Assembly: GCF_028618665.1 (NCBI RefSeq)
Contig: NZ_JAQITF010000009.1
Span: 1 to 64,000, forward strand
Length of the DNA: 64,000 nt
Direction of reading: 5' to 3'
Origin: Bartonella sp. AU16XJBT
GTDB lineage: Bacteria; Pseudomonadota; Alphaproteobacteria; Rhizobiales; Rhizobiaceae
In this document: positions 48,285 through 58,709 of the stretch, in pieces
Position numbering within the stretch: position 1 is the stretch's first letter
Layout: each line of letters opens with the position of its first letter
Position numbers and translations under genes: made by a program
Notes under the pieces: generated by a model
The model's input: only the letters and a program-made list of their open reading frames with translations
Databases searched by the model: none
Told to the model about the DNA's origin: nothing

Positions 48285-48647
48285 ATGGTTTCATCTAAGG
48301 ACATTATCCAGCGTCGTGCAAGACGTGTTCGTCGTAGAATAAAGATGGTTTCTCATGATCGTCCTCGGCTTAGCGTTTATCGTTCAAATCAGAACATCTA
48401 CGCGCAAGTTATTGATGATTTACGGGGATGTACGCTTGTTTCAGCTTCTACTCTTGAAAGTGATTTGAAAAAATCATTAAAAAGTGGTGCTGATAAAGAA
48501 GCCGCTTTTGCTGTTGGTAAGTTAATTGCTGAGCGTGCAAAGCAAGCTGGTGTTAATGAAGTGGTTTTTGATCGTGGAGCCTATGTATACCATGGTCGAG
48601 TCAAAGCTTTGGCTGAGGCTGCTCGTGAGGGTGGTTTGAGCTTTTAA
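48285..48647 (+). CDS. rplR: 50S ribosomal protein L18
   Basis: A 120-residue 5S rRNA-binding protein. It has [39 protein letters not shown] and [20 protein letters not shown]. It is followed by a 112-bp gap before rpsE that holds no gene and no clear promoter. Confidence 0.95.
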   Translation: MVSSKDIIQRRARRVRRRIKMVSHDRPRLSVYRSNQNIYAQVIDDLRGCTLVSASTLESDLKKSLKSGADKEAAFAVGKLIAERAKQAGVNEVVFDRGAYVYHGRVKALAEAAREGGLSF

Positions 48648-48759
48648 AGTTTCCTCCTTTTTGGATGGGGAGGGATACTTTAAAGTATTTCGTTTAAGTT
48701 CTTCTGGTTTGATGAGGAGCTTTGTTATCGTGCTTCCGGAAAAGAAAAAGGAATGAGGA

Positions 48760-49308
48760 ATGGCACAAAAAGAACGTGGTGAGAGAGAAGAACGCGATAA
48801 TGAGTTTGTCGATAGGCTCGTTCATATTAATCGTGTTGCTAAGGTTGTAAAGGGTGGTCGGCGTTTTGGTTTTGCTGCTCTTGTTGTCGTTGGAGATCAA
48901 AAAGGGCGTGTAGGTTTTGGACATGGTAAAGCCCGTGAAGTTCCAGAAGCCGTTCGTAAAGCAACTGAATCTGCAAAGCGTGGGATGATTTATGTTCCAC
49001 TTCGGTCTGGACGTACATTGCATCATGATCTTGAAGGTCGTCACGGAGCGGGGCGCGTTTTGCTCCGTTCAGCGTCTGCTGGTACTGGTATTATCGCAGG
49101 GGGACCGATGCGTGCTATTTTTGAAGCTCTTGGTATGCAGGATGTTGTTGCAAAATCACTAGGATCATCAAATCCTTATAACATGGTTCGTGCGACATTT
49201 GATGCATTGAAACATCAAATGCATCCGAGAGATATTGCTGCTCAGCGTGGTATAAAATATTCGACTTTACAGGCGCGTCGTCGCCATTTGGTCGACGTAG
49301 AAGGGTAG
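48760..49308 (+). CDS. rpsE: 30S ribosomal protein S5
   Basis: A 182-residue protein at the mRNA entry and an accuracy determinant. It has [40 protein letters not shown] and the C-terminal [16 protein letters not shown]. No change is obvious at the known spectinomycin loop. Confidence 0.96.
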   Translation: MAQKERGEREERDNEFVDRLVHINRVAKVVKGGRRFGFAALVVVGDQKGRVGFGHGKAREVPEAVRKATESAKRGMIYVPLRSGRTLHHDLEGRHGAGRVLLRSASAGTGIIAGGPMRAIFEALGMQDVVAKSLGSSNPYNMVRATFDALKHQMHPRDIAAQRGIKYSTLQARRRHLVDVEG

Positions 49309-49339
49309 TTTCTGAGATTGTCAGAAAAGGAATTAGAAA

Positions 49340-49546
49340 ATGGTTCAGAAAAAATCTCAGAGTGGTAAAACTGTGACAGTAGAGCAAATTGGAAGCCCTA
49401 TTCGAAATTCACAGATTCAGCGTGCAACCTTAAAGGGGCTTGGACTCAATAAAATGCGTCGGCGGCGCGTTTTAGAAGATACACTGTGTGTACGGGGTAT
49501 GATTGCTCGGGTTCGGCATCTTGTTCGCGTTATAGATGAAGATTAA
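49340..49546 (+). CDS. rpmD: 50S ribosomal protein L30
   Basis: A 68-residue protein with [37 protein letters not shown] and [13 protein letters not shown]. It lies between rpsE and rplO, as usual in the spc operon. Confidence 0.94.
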   Translation: MVQKKSQSGKTVTVEQIGSPIRNSQIQRATLKGLGLNKMRRRRVLEDTLCVRGMIARVRHLVRVIDED

Positions 49547-49566
49547 GGGTTGCAGGAGTATTAGAT

Positions 49567-50034
49567 ATGAAACTCAATGAACTACGTGATTGCGAAGGCG
49601 CAACAAAAAATCGTAAGCGTGTTGGGCGTGGTATTGGTTCGGGGACTGGCAAAACTGGTGGTCGCGGTGTAAAAGGGCAAAAATCCCGTTCTGGTGTTTC
49701 CTTGAATGGTTTTGAAGGTGGGCAAATGCCTATCTATCGTCGTTTACCAAAACGTGGATTTAAAAATTTCTTTTCTAAAACCTACAATGAAGTTTCACTG
49801 GGACGTATTCAATTGGCCGTTGACGCTGGTAAGTTGAATATTGAAAAGCCTGTTGATATGATTGCTTTGAAAGAGGCTGGTATTATTCGTCGCCAGAAGG
49901 ATGGGATTCGCCTTCTTTCTGATGGTGATTTGAAAGCTAAAATTACCTTTCATATTTCTGGTGTTTCACAAGCTGCTCGTGTTAAGATTGAAAAAGTGGG
50001 TGGTCAGGTTATTTTTCCTGAAGTTGTTGGATAA
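49567..50034 (+). CDS. rplO: 50S ribosomal protein L15
   Basis: A 155-residue assembly protein with [20 protein letters not shown], the glycine-rich [20 protein letters not shown] and [19 protein letters not shown]. It is followed by a 158-bp gap before secY. Confidence 0.95.
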   Translation: MKLNELRDCEGATKNRKRVGRGIGSGTGKTGGRGVKGQKSRSGVSLNGFEGGQMPIYRRLPKRGFKNFFSKTYNEVSLGRIQLAVDAGKLNIEKPVDMIALKEAGIIRRQKDGIRLLSDGDLKAKITFHISGVSQAARVKIEKVGGQVIFPEVVG

Positions 50035-50192
50035 TTTTTTGATATCAGTCGTTATTTAAAGAAGAGGTACATCTATTCTTTTGAATTTTTTGTGGAGAAT
50101 TGTTTAAGTTCTGCAATTATTTGTGTATAAAGATATGAATTTTAGGATACTTCTGTGATTTAAAGAACTGGAGTGTGAAGTGGAGACGTTTT

Positions 50193-51539
50193 ATGGCATC
50201 AGCAGCAGAGCAATTTGCTTCCAATATAAACTTCGGTACCTTTTCGCGTGCAACTGAATTAAAAAAACGGATCTGGTTTACTCTGGCGGCACTTCTTGTC
50301 TATCGTTTCGGCACTTATATTTCTCTTCCGGGTATTAATATTGATGCTTTACGGCAAACATTTGAGCATCATGCATCGGGTGTCCTAGGACTGTTTAATA
50401 TGTTTGCTGGAGGTGCTGTTGGGCGTATGGCAATTTTTGCTTTGGGTATTATGCCTTATATATCGGCATCTATTATTGTACAATTGCTCACCTCCATTAT
50501 TCCTTCTTTGGAGACCCTAAAAAAAGAGGGTGAGGTAGGTCGTAAGGTTATTAATCAATATACGCGTTATGTAACAGTTATATTGGCTATTCTGCAAGCT
50601 TTTGGTATTGCGGTTGCGCTTGAAAGCGGTATAGGGACAGGGCTTCAAATTGTTGTAGAACCAGGTCTCATGTTTCGTATCTCTTCTGTTATTACACTTG
50701 TTGGCGGGACAATGTTTCTCATGTGGCTTGGCGAGCAAATTACATCACGCGGTGTTGGTAATGGGGTTTCTCTTATCATTTTTACAGGGATCGTAGCCAA
50801 CTTTCCTTCTACTTTTGCTCAGCTTTTGACCGCGCATAGTCAGGCTGATTTATCAACTTTTCTTTTAATAGCAATCGTTCTTATTGCTGTTTTGGTTATC
50901 GCACTTATTGTTTTTATAGAACGTGCTCAACGGCGAATTCTTATTCAGTACCCGAAACGTCAGGTTGGTAATCAAATGTTTCAAGGTGATATGTCGCATC
51001 TTCCTTTAAAATTGAATACTGCTGGTGTTATTCCGCCTATTTTTGCTTCATCTTTATTGTTATTACCCGCCACTATTAATAATTTTTCTGATAAAATGCC
51101 CCAATGGATGCAAGCCATTTCTTATTCTCTTGGCCATGGGCAACCACTTTATATGATTATTTATGCATTTTTAATGGCGTTTTTTTGCTTTTTTTATACG
51201 GCTATTGTGTTTAATCCAAGTGATACTGCTGATCAGTTGAAAAAACATTCTGGTTTTATTCCAGGAATTCGTCCAGGTGAGCGTACAGCGGAATATATTG
51301 ATTATGTTTTAACGCGTATTACTGTTGTGGGTGCACTTTATATTATCTTGGTTTGTTTACTCCCTGAATTTATGATATCTGCATTCCAGGTTCCTTTTTA
51401 TCTTGGGGGGACGTCTTTGTTGATTGTTGTGACTGTTACTCTTGATACGGTTGCTCAAATCCAAGGGCATCTTGTTGCGCACCAATATGAAGGGTTGATA
51501 AAAAAATCAAAACTTCGTGGAGGTCGAAGAAATCGATGA
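50193..51539 (+). CDS. secY: Preprotein translocase channel subunit SecY
   Basis: A 448-residue ten-helix protein forming the Sec protein-conducting channel. It has the plug-region start with [51 protein letters not shown], the cytosolic loop [20 protein letters not shown] and the [20 protein letters not shown] stretch. The start is ATG 50193 with GGAGA 6 nt upstream; a GTG at 50175 also keeps the frame. Its end overlaps adk by 4 bp (ATGA). Confidence 0.96.
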   Translation: MASAAEQFASNINFGTFSRATELKKRIWFTLAALLVYRFGTYISLPGINIDALRQTFEHHASGVLGLFNMFAGGAVGRMAIFALGIMPYISASIIVQLLTSIIPSLETLKKEGEVGRKVINQYTRYVTVILAILQAFGIAVALESGIGTGLQIVVEPGLMFRISSVITLVGGTMFLMWLGEQITSRGVGNGVSLIIFTGIVANFPSTFAQLLTAHSQADLSTFLLIAIVLIAVLVIALIVFIERAQRRILIQYPKRQVGNQMFQGDMSHLPLKLNTAGVIPPIFASSLLLLPATINNFSDKMPQWMQAISYSLGHGQPLYMIIYAFLMAFFCFFYTAIVFNPSDTADQLKKHSGFIPGIRPGERTAEYIDYVLTRITVVGALYIILVCLLPEFMISAFQVPFYLGGTSLLIVVTVTLDTVAQIQGHLVAHQYEGLIKKSKLRGGRRNR

Positions 51540-52114
51540 GAGTTGTTCTTTTAGGCCCTCCTGGAGCGGGGAAAGGGACGCAAGCTAAAATGTTAACTGA
51601 GGAATATAATATTCCTCATTTGTCAACAGGGGATATGCTGCGTGAGGTTATTGCTAAAGAAACGGAAGTTGGTAAAAAAGCTAAAGCTATTATAAGTTCT
51701 GGTGCTTTGGTTCCTGATAGTATTGTTAATCAAATCGTATCAGATCGGATTGATGAAGCTGATTGTATAAACGGTTTTATTTTGGATGGATATCCAAGAA
51801 CTGTAGGACAGGCAGAAGCGTTACAACAGATGCTTGAGTCAAAAAATATGCCGCTTGATGCTGTTATTGAGTTGTGTGTTGATGAAGACGCATTGATTGA
51901 ACGTATGAAAAAGCGTGTTCAGGAGACGGTCGCGGCTGGTGGACAAGTCCGTTTAGATGATAATCCTGTTGCTTTTGCAAAAAGATTAGTAGAATATCGT
52001 GAAAAAACATCTCCTTTATCAAAATTTTATTCAGAGAGAGGAATGTTGAAGGTTATTGATGGAATGATTGGTATTGCTGAAGTGACACGTATAATTAAAG
52101 GTTTTCTTGCATAA
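51536..52114 (+). CDS. adk: Adenylate kinase
   Basis: A 192-residue enzyme that interconverts ATP, AMP and 2 ADP. It has P-loop [10 protein letters not shown] (7-16), the AMP-binding [10 protein letters not shown] and FILDGYPRT, and no zinc-finger LID insertion, so it is of the short type. It is coupled to secY, the usual position in the spc operon. Confidence 0.96.
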   Translation: MRVVLLGPPGAGKGTQAKMLTEEYNIPHLSTGDMLREVIAKETEVGKKAKAIISSGALVPDSIVNQIVSDRIDEADCINGFILDGYPRTVGQAEALQQMLESKNMPLDAVIELCVDEDALIERMKKRVQETVAAGGQVRLDDNPVAFAKRLVEYREKTSPLSKFYSERGMLKVIDGMIGIAEVTRIIKGFLA

Positions 52115-52294
52115 GATTTTTTTGAGAAGTAAATGAAAAGAGTTGACTTTTGAGATAAAATCTATCACAAACAACTTTAATTTATTTCAGTTCAATAGGC
52201 GGATTCGGAAGAGTTTTGTTCTGAGTCTATTTTTTTCTGTAAGGTACATCAGTTATTTTATAACAATTTGTCAACATAATTAAGGAGAGTAGGC

Positions 52295-52663
52295 GTGGCT
52301 CGTATTGCTGGCGTCAATATCCCGACAAATAAGCGTGTAATTATTGCGCTTCAATATATCCACGGGATTGGACCAAAATTTGCTCAAGAAATTACTGAAA
52401 AGGTTTGTATTCCCACGGGGCGTCGTGTGCATGAGCTTTCAGATGCCGAGGTGTTGCAGATTCGTGAGGCGATAGATCAGGGCTATCAAGTTGAAGGTGA
52501 TCTTCGTCGTGAAGTTGCCATGAATGTTAAGCGTTTGATGGACCTTGGTTGTTATCGTGGATTGCGTCATCGTCGGTCTTTGCCAGTTCGGGGACAGCGT
52601 ACACATACGAATGCTCGTACGCGTAAGGGACCTGCTAAGGCAATTGCTGGTAAGAAGAAATAA
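52295..52663 (+). CDS. rpsM: 30S ribosomal protein S13
   Basis: A 122-residue head protein in contact with the 50S subunit. It uses a GTG start (52295) with AAGGAG upstream. It has [32 protein letters not shown] and [20 protein letters not shown]. The 180-bp gap before it, after adk, could hold an alpha-operon promoter; a TTGACT at 52143 is there, but no well-spaced -10 follows. Confidence 0.95.
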   Translation: MARIAGVNIPTNKRVIIALQYIHGIGPKFAQEITEKVCIPTGRRVHELSDAEVLQIREAIDQGYQVEGDLRREVAMNVKRLMDLGCYRGLRHRRSLPVRGQRTHTNARTRKGPAKAIAGKKK

Positions 52664-52779
52664 GAATCTGTGTGAGAGGTTTTTTATATATTCTGTTTCT
52701 TGTTGAAGTTGGTTTGACAAGGGAAAGAAGGTGGAGCTGCTGATATTACGGCAGTGATGAGATCGTTGAAAGGAAAAAT

Positions 52780-53169
52780 ATGGCCAAGGAAGCCACACGT
52801 GTTCGTCGTCGCGAACGTAAGAATATTTCATCAGGTGTTGTGCATATCAATTCAACATTTAATAATACAATGATTACGATTACTGATGCGCAGGGAAATG
52901 CAATTGCGTGGTCATCTGCGGGGGCTCAAGGGTTTAAAGGGGCGCGTAAATCTACACCTTTTGCCGCTCAAGTTGCTGCGGAAGATTGTGCGAGAAAAGC
53001 ACAAGAACATGGTATGCGTTCTTTGGAAGTTGAAGTTTGTGGTCCTGGGGCAGGGCGCGAATCTGCTCTACGTGCGTTGCAATCTGTTGGGTTTGTCATT
53101 ACTTCTATTCGTGATGTAACACCAATTCCTCATAACGGATGTCGTCCGCGGAAAAGACGGCGTGTTTAA
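52780..53169 (+). CDS. rpsK: 30S ribosomal protein S11
   Basis: A 129-residue platform protein. It has [40 protein letters not shown] and the conserved end [17 protein letters not shown]. Standard length. Confidence 0.96.
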   Translation: MAKEATRVRRRERKNISSGVVHINSTFNNTMITITDAQGNAIAWSSAGAQGFKGARKSTPFAAQVAAEDCARKAQEHGMRSLEVEVCGPGAGRESALRALQSVGFVITSIRDVTPIPHNGCRPRKRRRV

Positions 53170-53263
53170 TTGGGTGTTGTTTTTTGTTGTCGGAGATTTC
53201 TCTGATGTTCACATTGGTCGTTACGATTGAATGGTAACGGAACTAAAGAACGGGAATAAAAAT

Positions 53264-54277
53264 ATGATCCAGAAAAACTGGCAAGAACTTATTAAACCCA
53301 ATAAGGTTGAATCATGTACCCATGATAATCCAAATATTACAAGCGTAATTGCTGAGCCTCTTGAGCGGGGCTTTGGTTTAACACTAGGAAATGCCCTTCG
53401 TCGTGTGTTGTTATCTTCGCTTCGTGGTGCTGCTATTACTGCTGTACAAATTGATGGCGTCTTACATGAATTTTCATCAATTCCGGGTGTTCGTGAGGAT
53501 GTTACAGATATTATTCTGAATATAAAGGAAATTGCACTTCGTATGGAAGAAGAAGGGCCTAAGCGTCTCGTCGTTTATAAAGAGGGGCCTGGTGTTGTGA
53601 GAGCGGGGGATATCAATACCGTTGGGGATATGGAAATTCTTAATCCAGATCATGTTATCTGTACGCTTGATGAAGATGCTGAAATTCGTATGGAATTTAT
53701 TGTCAACACAGGAAAGGGGTATGTTCCATCGGATCGTAATTGTGTTGATGATGGGCGCATAGGACTTATTCCAATTGATAGTCTTTATTCACCAATTCGT
53801 AAAGTGTCTTATAAAGTGGAAAATACGCGTGAAGGTCAAGTTCTCGATTATGATAAATTGACGTTAACGATTGAAACGAATGGTGCTGTTAATGGAGAAG
53901 ATGCTGTTGCTTTTGCAGCACGCATTCTCCAGGATCAATTATCATTATTTATTAACTTTGAAGAGCCACAGAAGGAGCCTGTTGAGGAGGCTGATTCTGA
54001 GCTTTCCTTTAATCCTGCACTTCTCAAAAAAGTGGATGAATTAGAACTTTCCGTTCGTTCGGCAAATTGTCTTAAGAATGATAATATTGTCTATATTGGT
54101 GATCTTATTCAAAAAACAGAATCTGAAATGCTTCGGACACCAAATTTTGGTCGTAAGTCATTGAATGAGATTAAAGAAGTTTTGGCATGTATGGGATTGC
54201 ATCTTGGAATGGAAATTCCTGCATGGCCGCCTGAAAACATTGATGATCTTGCTAAACGTTATGAAGATCAGTATTGA
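53264..54277 (+). CDS. rpoA: RNA polymerase alpha subunit
   Basis: A 337-residue assembly scaffold and promoter/activator contact of RNA polymerase. The N-terminal domain (about 1-235) carries [20 protein letters not shown] and [10 protein letters not shown]-like [20 protein letters not shown]. After the linker, the C-terminal domain (about 250-325) has [20 protein letters not shown] and [20 protein letters not shown]. The start is ATG 53264; the open frame extends to 53231 in the spacer. Confidence 0.97.
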   Translation: MIQKNWQELIKPNKVESCTHDNPNITSVIAEPLERGFGLTLGNALRRVLLSSLRGAAITAVQIDGVLHEFSSIPGVREDVTDIILNIKEIALRMEEEGPKRLVVYKEGPGVVRAGDINTVGDMEILNPDHVICTLDEDAEIRMEFIVNTGKGYVPSDRNCVDDGRIGLIPIDSLYSPIRKVSYKVENTREGQVLDYDKLTLTIETNGAVNGEDAVAFAARILQDQLSLFINFEEPQKEPVEEADSELSFNPALLKKVDELELSVRSANCLKNDNIVYIGDLIQKTESEMLRTPNFGRKSLNEIKEVLACMGLHLGMEIPAWPPENIDDLAKRYEDQY

Positions 54278-54301
54278 AATTAGAATTTAAGGAGAGGGCT
54301 T

Positions 54302-54730
54302 ATGCGCCATAGTAAGTCAGGCCGCAAGTTGAATCGGACTGCCAGTCACCGTAAAGCGATGTTTGCAAATATGGCAACGTCGTTGATCGAGCATGAGCAG
54401 ATTGTGACAACACTTCCAAAGGCTAAAGAAATTCGTCCTATTGTTGAAAAACTTGTTACTCTTGGTAAGCGTGGTGGTTTGCATGCACGTCGACAAGCAA
54501 TTGCAGCACTTCGTGATACAGGGAAAGTTGCAAAGTTATTTGATACACTTGCGCCGCGTTATGCATCACGCAACGGTGGGTATTTGCGTATTATGAAAGC
54601 GGGGTTTCGTACCGGTGATAATGCGCCCATGGCTGTTATAGAATTTGTTGATCGTGATGTTGAAGCGAAGGGGGCTGGGGATCGTGCTCGTATCGAAGCT
54701 TCTGAGAATGAGAAGGGAACGTCCTCATAA
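54302..54730 (+). CDS. rplQ: 50S ribosomal protein L17
   Basis: A 142-residue tunnel-exit protein. It has [39 protein letters not shown] and a C-terminal [15 protein letters not shown]. Last gene of the ribosomal block, followed by a strong terminator. Confidence 0.96.
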   Translation: MRHSKSGRKLNRTASHRKAMFANMATSLIEHEQIVTTLPKAKEIRPIVEKLVTLGKRGGLHARRQAIAALRDTGKVAKLFDTLAPRYASRNGGYLRIMKAGFRTGDNAPMAVIEFVDRDVEAKGAGDRARIEASENEKGTSS

Positions 54731-54758
54731 GTTTTTTATTTTGTTGGATTTTTAAAGG

Positions 54759-54783
54759 CCGCCTTATCTTAGGCGGTTTTTTT
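54759..54783 (+). terminator. Intrinsic terminator after rplQ
   Basis: CCGCCTTATCTTAGGCGG folds into a 6-7-bp stem with a 4-5-nt loop, directly followed by seven T residues. This is a textbook rho-independent terminator and closes the ribosomal block. Confidence 0.85.
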
Positions 54784-54997
54784 ATACATATTTTTAAGTT
54801 TGTTTTACTTGAGAAATAGATGGTGAGAGAGAATTATAGGATATTGAATTATTTGATTTTTATAATATTTATTGTTTAAATGGGTTGTTTTTATTCTCTA
54901 TTATGAAATATTAATGGAGATCCTTTATTTGCGGGGATGCTTTTTTAAAATTCTATGAATCTTCAACAGAATAGGCTGATTTTATAAGGAGTAGATT

Positions 54998-56392
54998 ATG
55001 AGGTATTCTTTTTGGGTGCGGCTTTTTTTTGCGATTATGATGCTGATATCGTTTGATCATATCTATGCTCATGTTCCTCAGACAGAAAAAGAAATCACTC
55101 TTTCATTTGCTCCTTTAGTTAAAAAGACAGTTCCATCTGTTGTAAATATTTATGCAGCACGGCAAATTAGAGCGCGATCACCTTTTGCGGGTGATCCATT
55201 TTTTGAGCAATTTTTTGGTCGTTTACAAAATAATTTTCCTGTTCGTAAGCAATCATCATTAGGGTCAGGCGTGATTGTTGATGCACGTGGTTTGATTGTT
55301 ACAAATTACCATGTCATTAAAGATGCAAGCGAAATTAAAGTGGCTTTTTCTGATGGGCGAGAGTTTGAGAGTAAGGTCGTGCTCAAAGATGAAGCAACGG
55401 ATATTGCCATTCTTGAAGTTGATGCAAAAGATACTCAGTTTCCTGTTCTTCCTTTGGGGGATTCTGATACTGTTGAGGTTGGTGATCTTGTTCTGGCTAT
55501 TGGTAATCCTTTTGGTGTTGGTCAAACGGTTACAAGTGGTATTGTTTCAGCGCAAGCGCGTACACGTGTTGGGATTTCCGACTTTGACTTTTTTATTCAA
55601 ACAGATGCAGCCATTAATCCAGGAAACTCTGGTGGCGCTTTAATTGATATGAAGGGGCAATTAATCGGAATTAATACAGCTATTTATTCGCGTTCCGGTG
55701 GTTCTGTAGGGATTGGTTTTGCTATTCCAGTTAATCTTGTAAAAGTGATGCTTGATACTGTTAAACGCGGTGGAAAATATTTTGTGCCGCCTTATATCGG
55801 GGCATCCTTTCAAAATGTTACACCTGATATTGCTGGTGGTTTAGGTTTAGAACGTCCTTATGGGGCTCTTATTATTGAAGTTATTAAAGACAGTCCTGCT
55901 GAAAAAGCCGGCTTGAAAGTAGGTGATGTTATTTTGAGTGTGCAGGGGGTGCGCGTTGATAGTCCAGATAGTCTTGGGTATCGTTTGATGACGGCTGACG
56001 TTGGTCATAGTCTTGCTTTAGAATATTTACGAAGTGGCAAAACTTTAAAAACACAAATAAAGGTTGCATCAATATCGGAAACTACATCTGTAAAATCTGA
56101 AAAAATTACGGGTGATAGTCCTCTTGCTGGTGCCGAAGTGTTAGATTTAACACCGCAAAATAGTCGACGTTTTCATCTTCCCATATCGGCAAAAGGTGTT
56201 GTGATTACCAATCTTGATGAAATGAGCAATGCTTCTGGAATTTTTCGTCCCGGAGATATCTTACGTGTTGTAAATGGCCATAAGATTCAAACAGTTCATC
56301 AGTTGAAAAAAGTTCTTATGCAAACGCGTTCGCGTACTTGGCAATTGGAATATGAACGTGATGGTATGTATATTCGCCAATTTATTCGTTGA
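54998..56392 (+). CDS. Periplasmic HtrA-type (Do family) serine protease
   Basis: A 464-residue protease/chaperone with a signal peptide (about 1-24). A trypsin-like domain carries the catalytic triad H105 (TNYHVI), D135 (DEATDIAIL) and S211 (NPGNSGGAL). Two PDZ domains follow (about 262-355, PYIGASFQNVTPDIAGGLGL, and about 370-455). It is of the DegP/DegQ group and should degrade or refold damaged envelope proteins. Bartonella usually has several HtrA paralogues, and which one this is cannot be told from this window. Its position between rplQ and rarA matches rhizobial order. Confidence 0.9.
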   Translation: MRYSFWVRLFFAIMMLISFDHIYAHVPQTEKEITLSFAPLVKKTVPSVVNIYAARQIRARSPFAGDPFFEQFFGRLQNNFPVRKQSSLGSGVIVDARGLIVTNYHVIKDASEIKVAFSDGREFESKVVLKDEATDIAILEVDAKDTQFPVLPLGDSDTVEVGDLVLAIGNPFGVGQTVTSGIVSAQARTRVGISDFDFFIQTDAAINPGNSGGALIDMKGQLIGINTAIYSRSGGSVGIGFAIPVNLVKVMLDTVKRGGKYFVPPYIGASFQNVTPDIAGGLGLERPYGALIIEVIKDSPAEKAGLKVGDVILSVQGVRVDSPDSLGYRLMTADVGHSLALEYLRSGKTLKTQIKVASISETTSVKSEKITGDSPLAGAEVLDLTPQNSRRFHLPISAKGVVITNLDEMSNASGIFRPGDILRVVNGHKIQTVHQLKKVLMQTRSRTWQLEYERDGMYIRQFIR

Positions 56393-56400
56393 GGTTTTTT

Positions 56401-57720
56401 TTGGAGAAAGATTTTTTTACTTCGTCATTTGATCCTAAAGTTAATAAAAATCAGCCACTTGCAGAAAGAATGCGTCCTTGTTCTCTCAATGAAGTTGTGG
56501 GACAAAAGCATTTAATTGGAGAAGATGGCTTGCTTTCACGGATGGTGGCAGCGGGCTCAATTGGATCGATGATTTTTTGGGGGCCTCCAGGGACGGGAAA
56601 AACAACAGTTGCACGTTTGTTAGCACTTGAAACAAATTTCGCCTTTGAACAAGTTTCTGCTATTTTTACAGGCGTTGCTGAACTTAAAAAGATTTTTGAA
56701 GTTGCGCAGAGGCGTTTTATGTCTGGGGATAAAACGCTTCTCTTTGTTGATGAAATTCATCGCTTTAATCGTGCACAGCAGGATAGTTTTCTTCCTGTGA
56801 TGGAAGATGGTACGGTGGTACTTATTGGTGCAACGACCGAAAATCCTTCTTTTGAACTTAATGCTGCTCTTCTTTCGCGTGCACGGGTTTTAACATTTCT
56901 TTCTCATGATCATGAAAGTTTGGACATGCTTTTGAAGCGTGCTGAAGAGGTAGAAGGAAAGTTTCTTCCCTTGGATGATGGTGCTAGAGACGTTTTGATA
57001 GGGATGTCTGATGGTGATGCACGGGTAGCATTGACATTAGCAGAGGAAGTGTGGTCTGTTGCGCGCTCGGGAGAGATTCTTGATGCTGGTGCTTTGCAAA
57101 AAGTTATTCAGCGTCGTGCACCCATTTATGATAAAGGACGAGATGGGCACTATAATCTCATTTCAGCGTTGCATAAATCCGTTCGTGGCTCTGATCCTGA
57201 TGCGGCGCTTTATTATTTAGCACGTATGTTGGATGCTGGTGAAGATCCTCTCTATATTGGGCGAAGATTGGTTCGTATGGCTGTTGAAGATGTTGGTTTG
57301 GCAGATCCTCAAGCTCTTGTCATTTGTAATGCGGCAAAGGATGCCTATGATTATTTGGGGTCACCAGAAGGAGAGTTGGCTTTGGCACAGGCATGTCTTT
57401 ATGTTGCAACTGCACCAAAGTCAAACGCGACATATCTTGCGTATAAAGCAGCACTGCGTTGTGCGCGCAAAAATGGTTCTTTACCGCCTCCTAAGCGTAT
57501 CCTTAATGCACCGACGAAATTGATGAAGGAAGAGGGGTATGGAGATGGTTATTGTTATGACCATGATGAACCAGATGCTTTTTCAGGACAAGAATATTTT
57601 CCTGAAAAACTTGGGCGACAGAGTTATTATAAACCAGTTGAGCGTGGATTTGAGCGTGAAATTGTGAAACGTCTTGAATGGTGGAAACAATTGCGCCAAA
57701 AGCGTAAAAATCAACAATAA
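56401..57720 (+). CDS. rarA: Replication-associated recombination AAA ATPase RarA
   Basis: A clamp-loader-like ATPase of the RarA/MgsA/WRNIP1 family, acting at stalled forks. It has Walker A GPPGTGKTT (61-69 from the chosen start), Walker B TLLFVDEIHRFNR, sensor 1 VLIGATTENPSF and the C-terminal YLAYKAALRCARK typical of the family. The 5' end is uncertain. TTG 56401 has GAGG 6 nt upstream and gives 439 residues, while TTG 56389, overlapping the protease stop, is also in frame. It is coupled closely to the protease gene. Confidence 0.85.
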   Translation: MEKDFFTSSFDPKVNKNQPLAERMRPCSLNEVVGQKHLIGEDGLLSRMVAAGSIGSMIFWGPPGTGKTTVARLLALETNFAFEQVSAIFTGVAELKKIFEVAQRRFMSGDKTLLFVDEIHRFNRAQQDSFLPVMEDGTVVLIGATTENPSFELNAALLSRARVLTFLSHDHESLDMLLKRAEEVEGKFLPLDDGARDVLIGMSDGDARVALTLAEEVWSVARSGEILDAGALQKVIQRRAPIYDKGRDGHYNLISALHKSVRGSDPDAALYYLARMLDAGEDPLYIGRRLVRMAVEDVGLADPQALVICNAAKDAYDYLGSPEGELALAQACLYVATAPKSNATYLAYKAALRCARKNGSLPPPKRILNAPTKLMKEEGYGDGYCYDHDEPDAFSGQEYFPEKLGRQSYYKPVERGFEREIVKRLEWWKQLRQKRKNQQ

Positions 57721-57989
57721 AATTTGAGTTAAAACACATTTTTATTGATTTTGGATTTAATTTTTTATCCCTCATGTCACCGTATGAACAAGTTAGTTTA
57801 TATTTTAAACACTTGTTGCATTGCTCGTAGAGCAATCTTTTTTTGAAACGCATATCTTTTTATGGATTCATAATTTAAGAAATCTGTCATTCAACTCTTA
57901 AAGCTGCTTTGTTTTTGCGGTTTTAAGCGATTAAGATATTTATTTATATTGATATTTCATTGTTTTGTATGTTGAATGAGAACCCCAAA
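57721..57989. other. AT-rich spacer after rarA
   Basis: No gene and no clear terminator. It leads directly into the fourth integrase remnant. Confidence 0.3.
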
Positions 57990-58330
57990 TACCGTATGTT
58001 TCTCTTATTCCAAACCTAATCAATCAAAACCATTCGCTTGTACGTTACAAACGGAATTAACGTGTGATAAAAACTGTACAAGAAAAAACTAAAAATGACA
58101 CTATGAATCTTTTCAAATGTCGAGGGGCTTTGTAACATTGGGAGCTGGAAAGTGTGTCGTGGTGTCATGATGGTGGTGCTGGGTTGTTTCAAGCGTAAAG
58201 ATGTCGGTGCTCAATGGATTTTACAGTATATCATTTACGGGCACTGTCGCGAAATGGGTGTGGCGAGCGTTGAAAGATGTCTTTTTCAAACAAGCGCGTG
58301 GAGATGCAACACAAAGGCGTTCTGTTTTTT
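57990..58330 (+). pseudogene. Degraded phage-type integrase 5' end, copy 4
   Basis: It shows the same leader (TACCGTATGTTTCTCTTATT, then AATCAATCAAAACCATTCGC) as copies 1-3, followed by the start region and the integrase-like DVGAQWILQYIIYGHCREMG in one frame. In another frame LKDVFFKQARGDATQRR follows, the end of the arm-binding domain and the usual linker (L-x-D-V-S-L-x-x-A-R). Frame changes and stops make it non-functional, and the catalytic part is absent. Confidence 0.65.
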
Positions 58331-58709
58331 GATGTAATAGGGTGTCGTTTTTATTGATGATGTATTTTGTGTGATTAAGGGGAGCGTTTTTCTCTTAGGG
58401 ATTTAACCAAAGGGGTAAGGAGAAAGGTTGAACATTGTGTTGAAATTTAAATTGTTGCTTTTCTAGAGAGAGATAAATGTGCTAACTTGCCCTCCTATAG
58501 GAGTATTATTTTATTTAGAATTTCTTTTGTGTCATAAGGTAAGGAGTTTCAATTCTTTATTTTGATGCTCATGATATGTTATAGACATAACGTGGGGGTA
58601 GAGATGGAAATAGTCTGTGAACATCTAAACTCAAGACTTTAGTTAAATTAAAAGTACAGTGTACACTTTAGAAGTGTTAGATTATTATGAATCGGTCAAG
58701 GATATAATC
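58331..58709. other. Control region upstream of recA
   Basis: About 380 bp without a gene. It contains a perfect palindrome CTCCTATAGGAG (58492-58503) and a GTTAT/ATAAC repeat (58578-58591). I do not find the alphaproteobacterial LexA box GTTC-N7-GTTC, so SOS control of recA is not supported by this stretch. Confidence 0.4.

Noticed and set aside
52115-52294. Promoter with TTGACT at 52143 before rpsM
   Set aside because: The only -10-like hexamer (TATCAC) is 14 bp away, too close for a convincing promoter, so it is mentioned only under rpsM.
36146-54730. Missing or rearranged ribosomal genes
   Set aside because: The order from rpsL to rplQ follows the canonical str, S10, spc and alpha arrangement, with nothing unexpected inserted.
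58331-58709. LexA box upstream of recA
   Set aside because: No GTTC-N7-GTTC or close variant was found in the region upstream of the chosen start.
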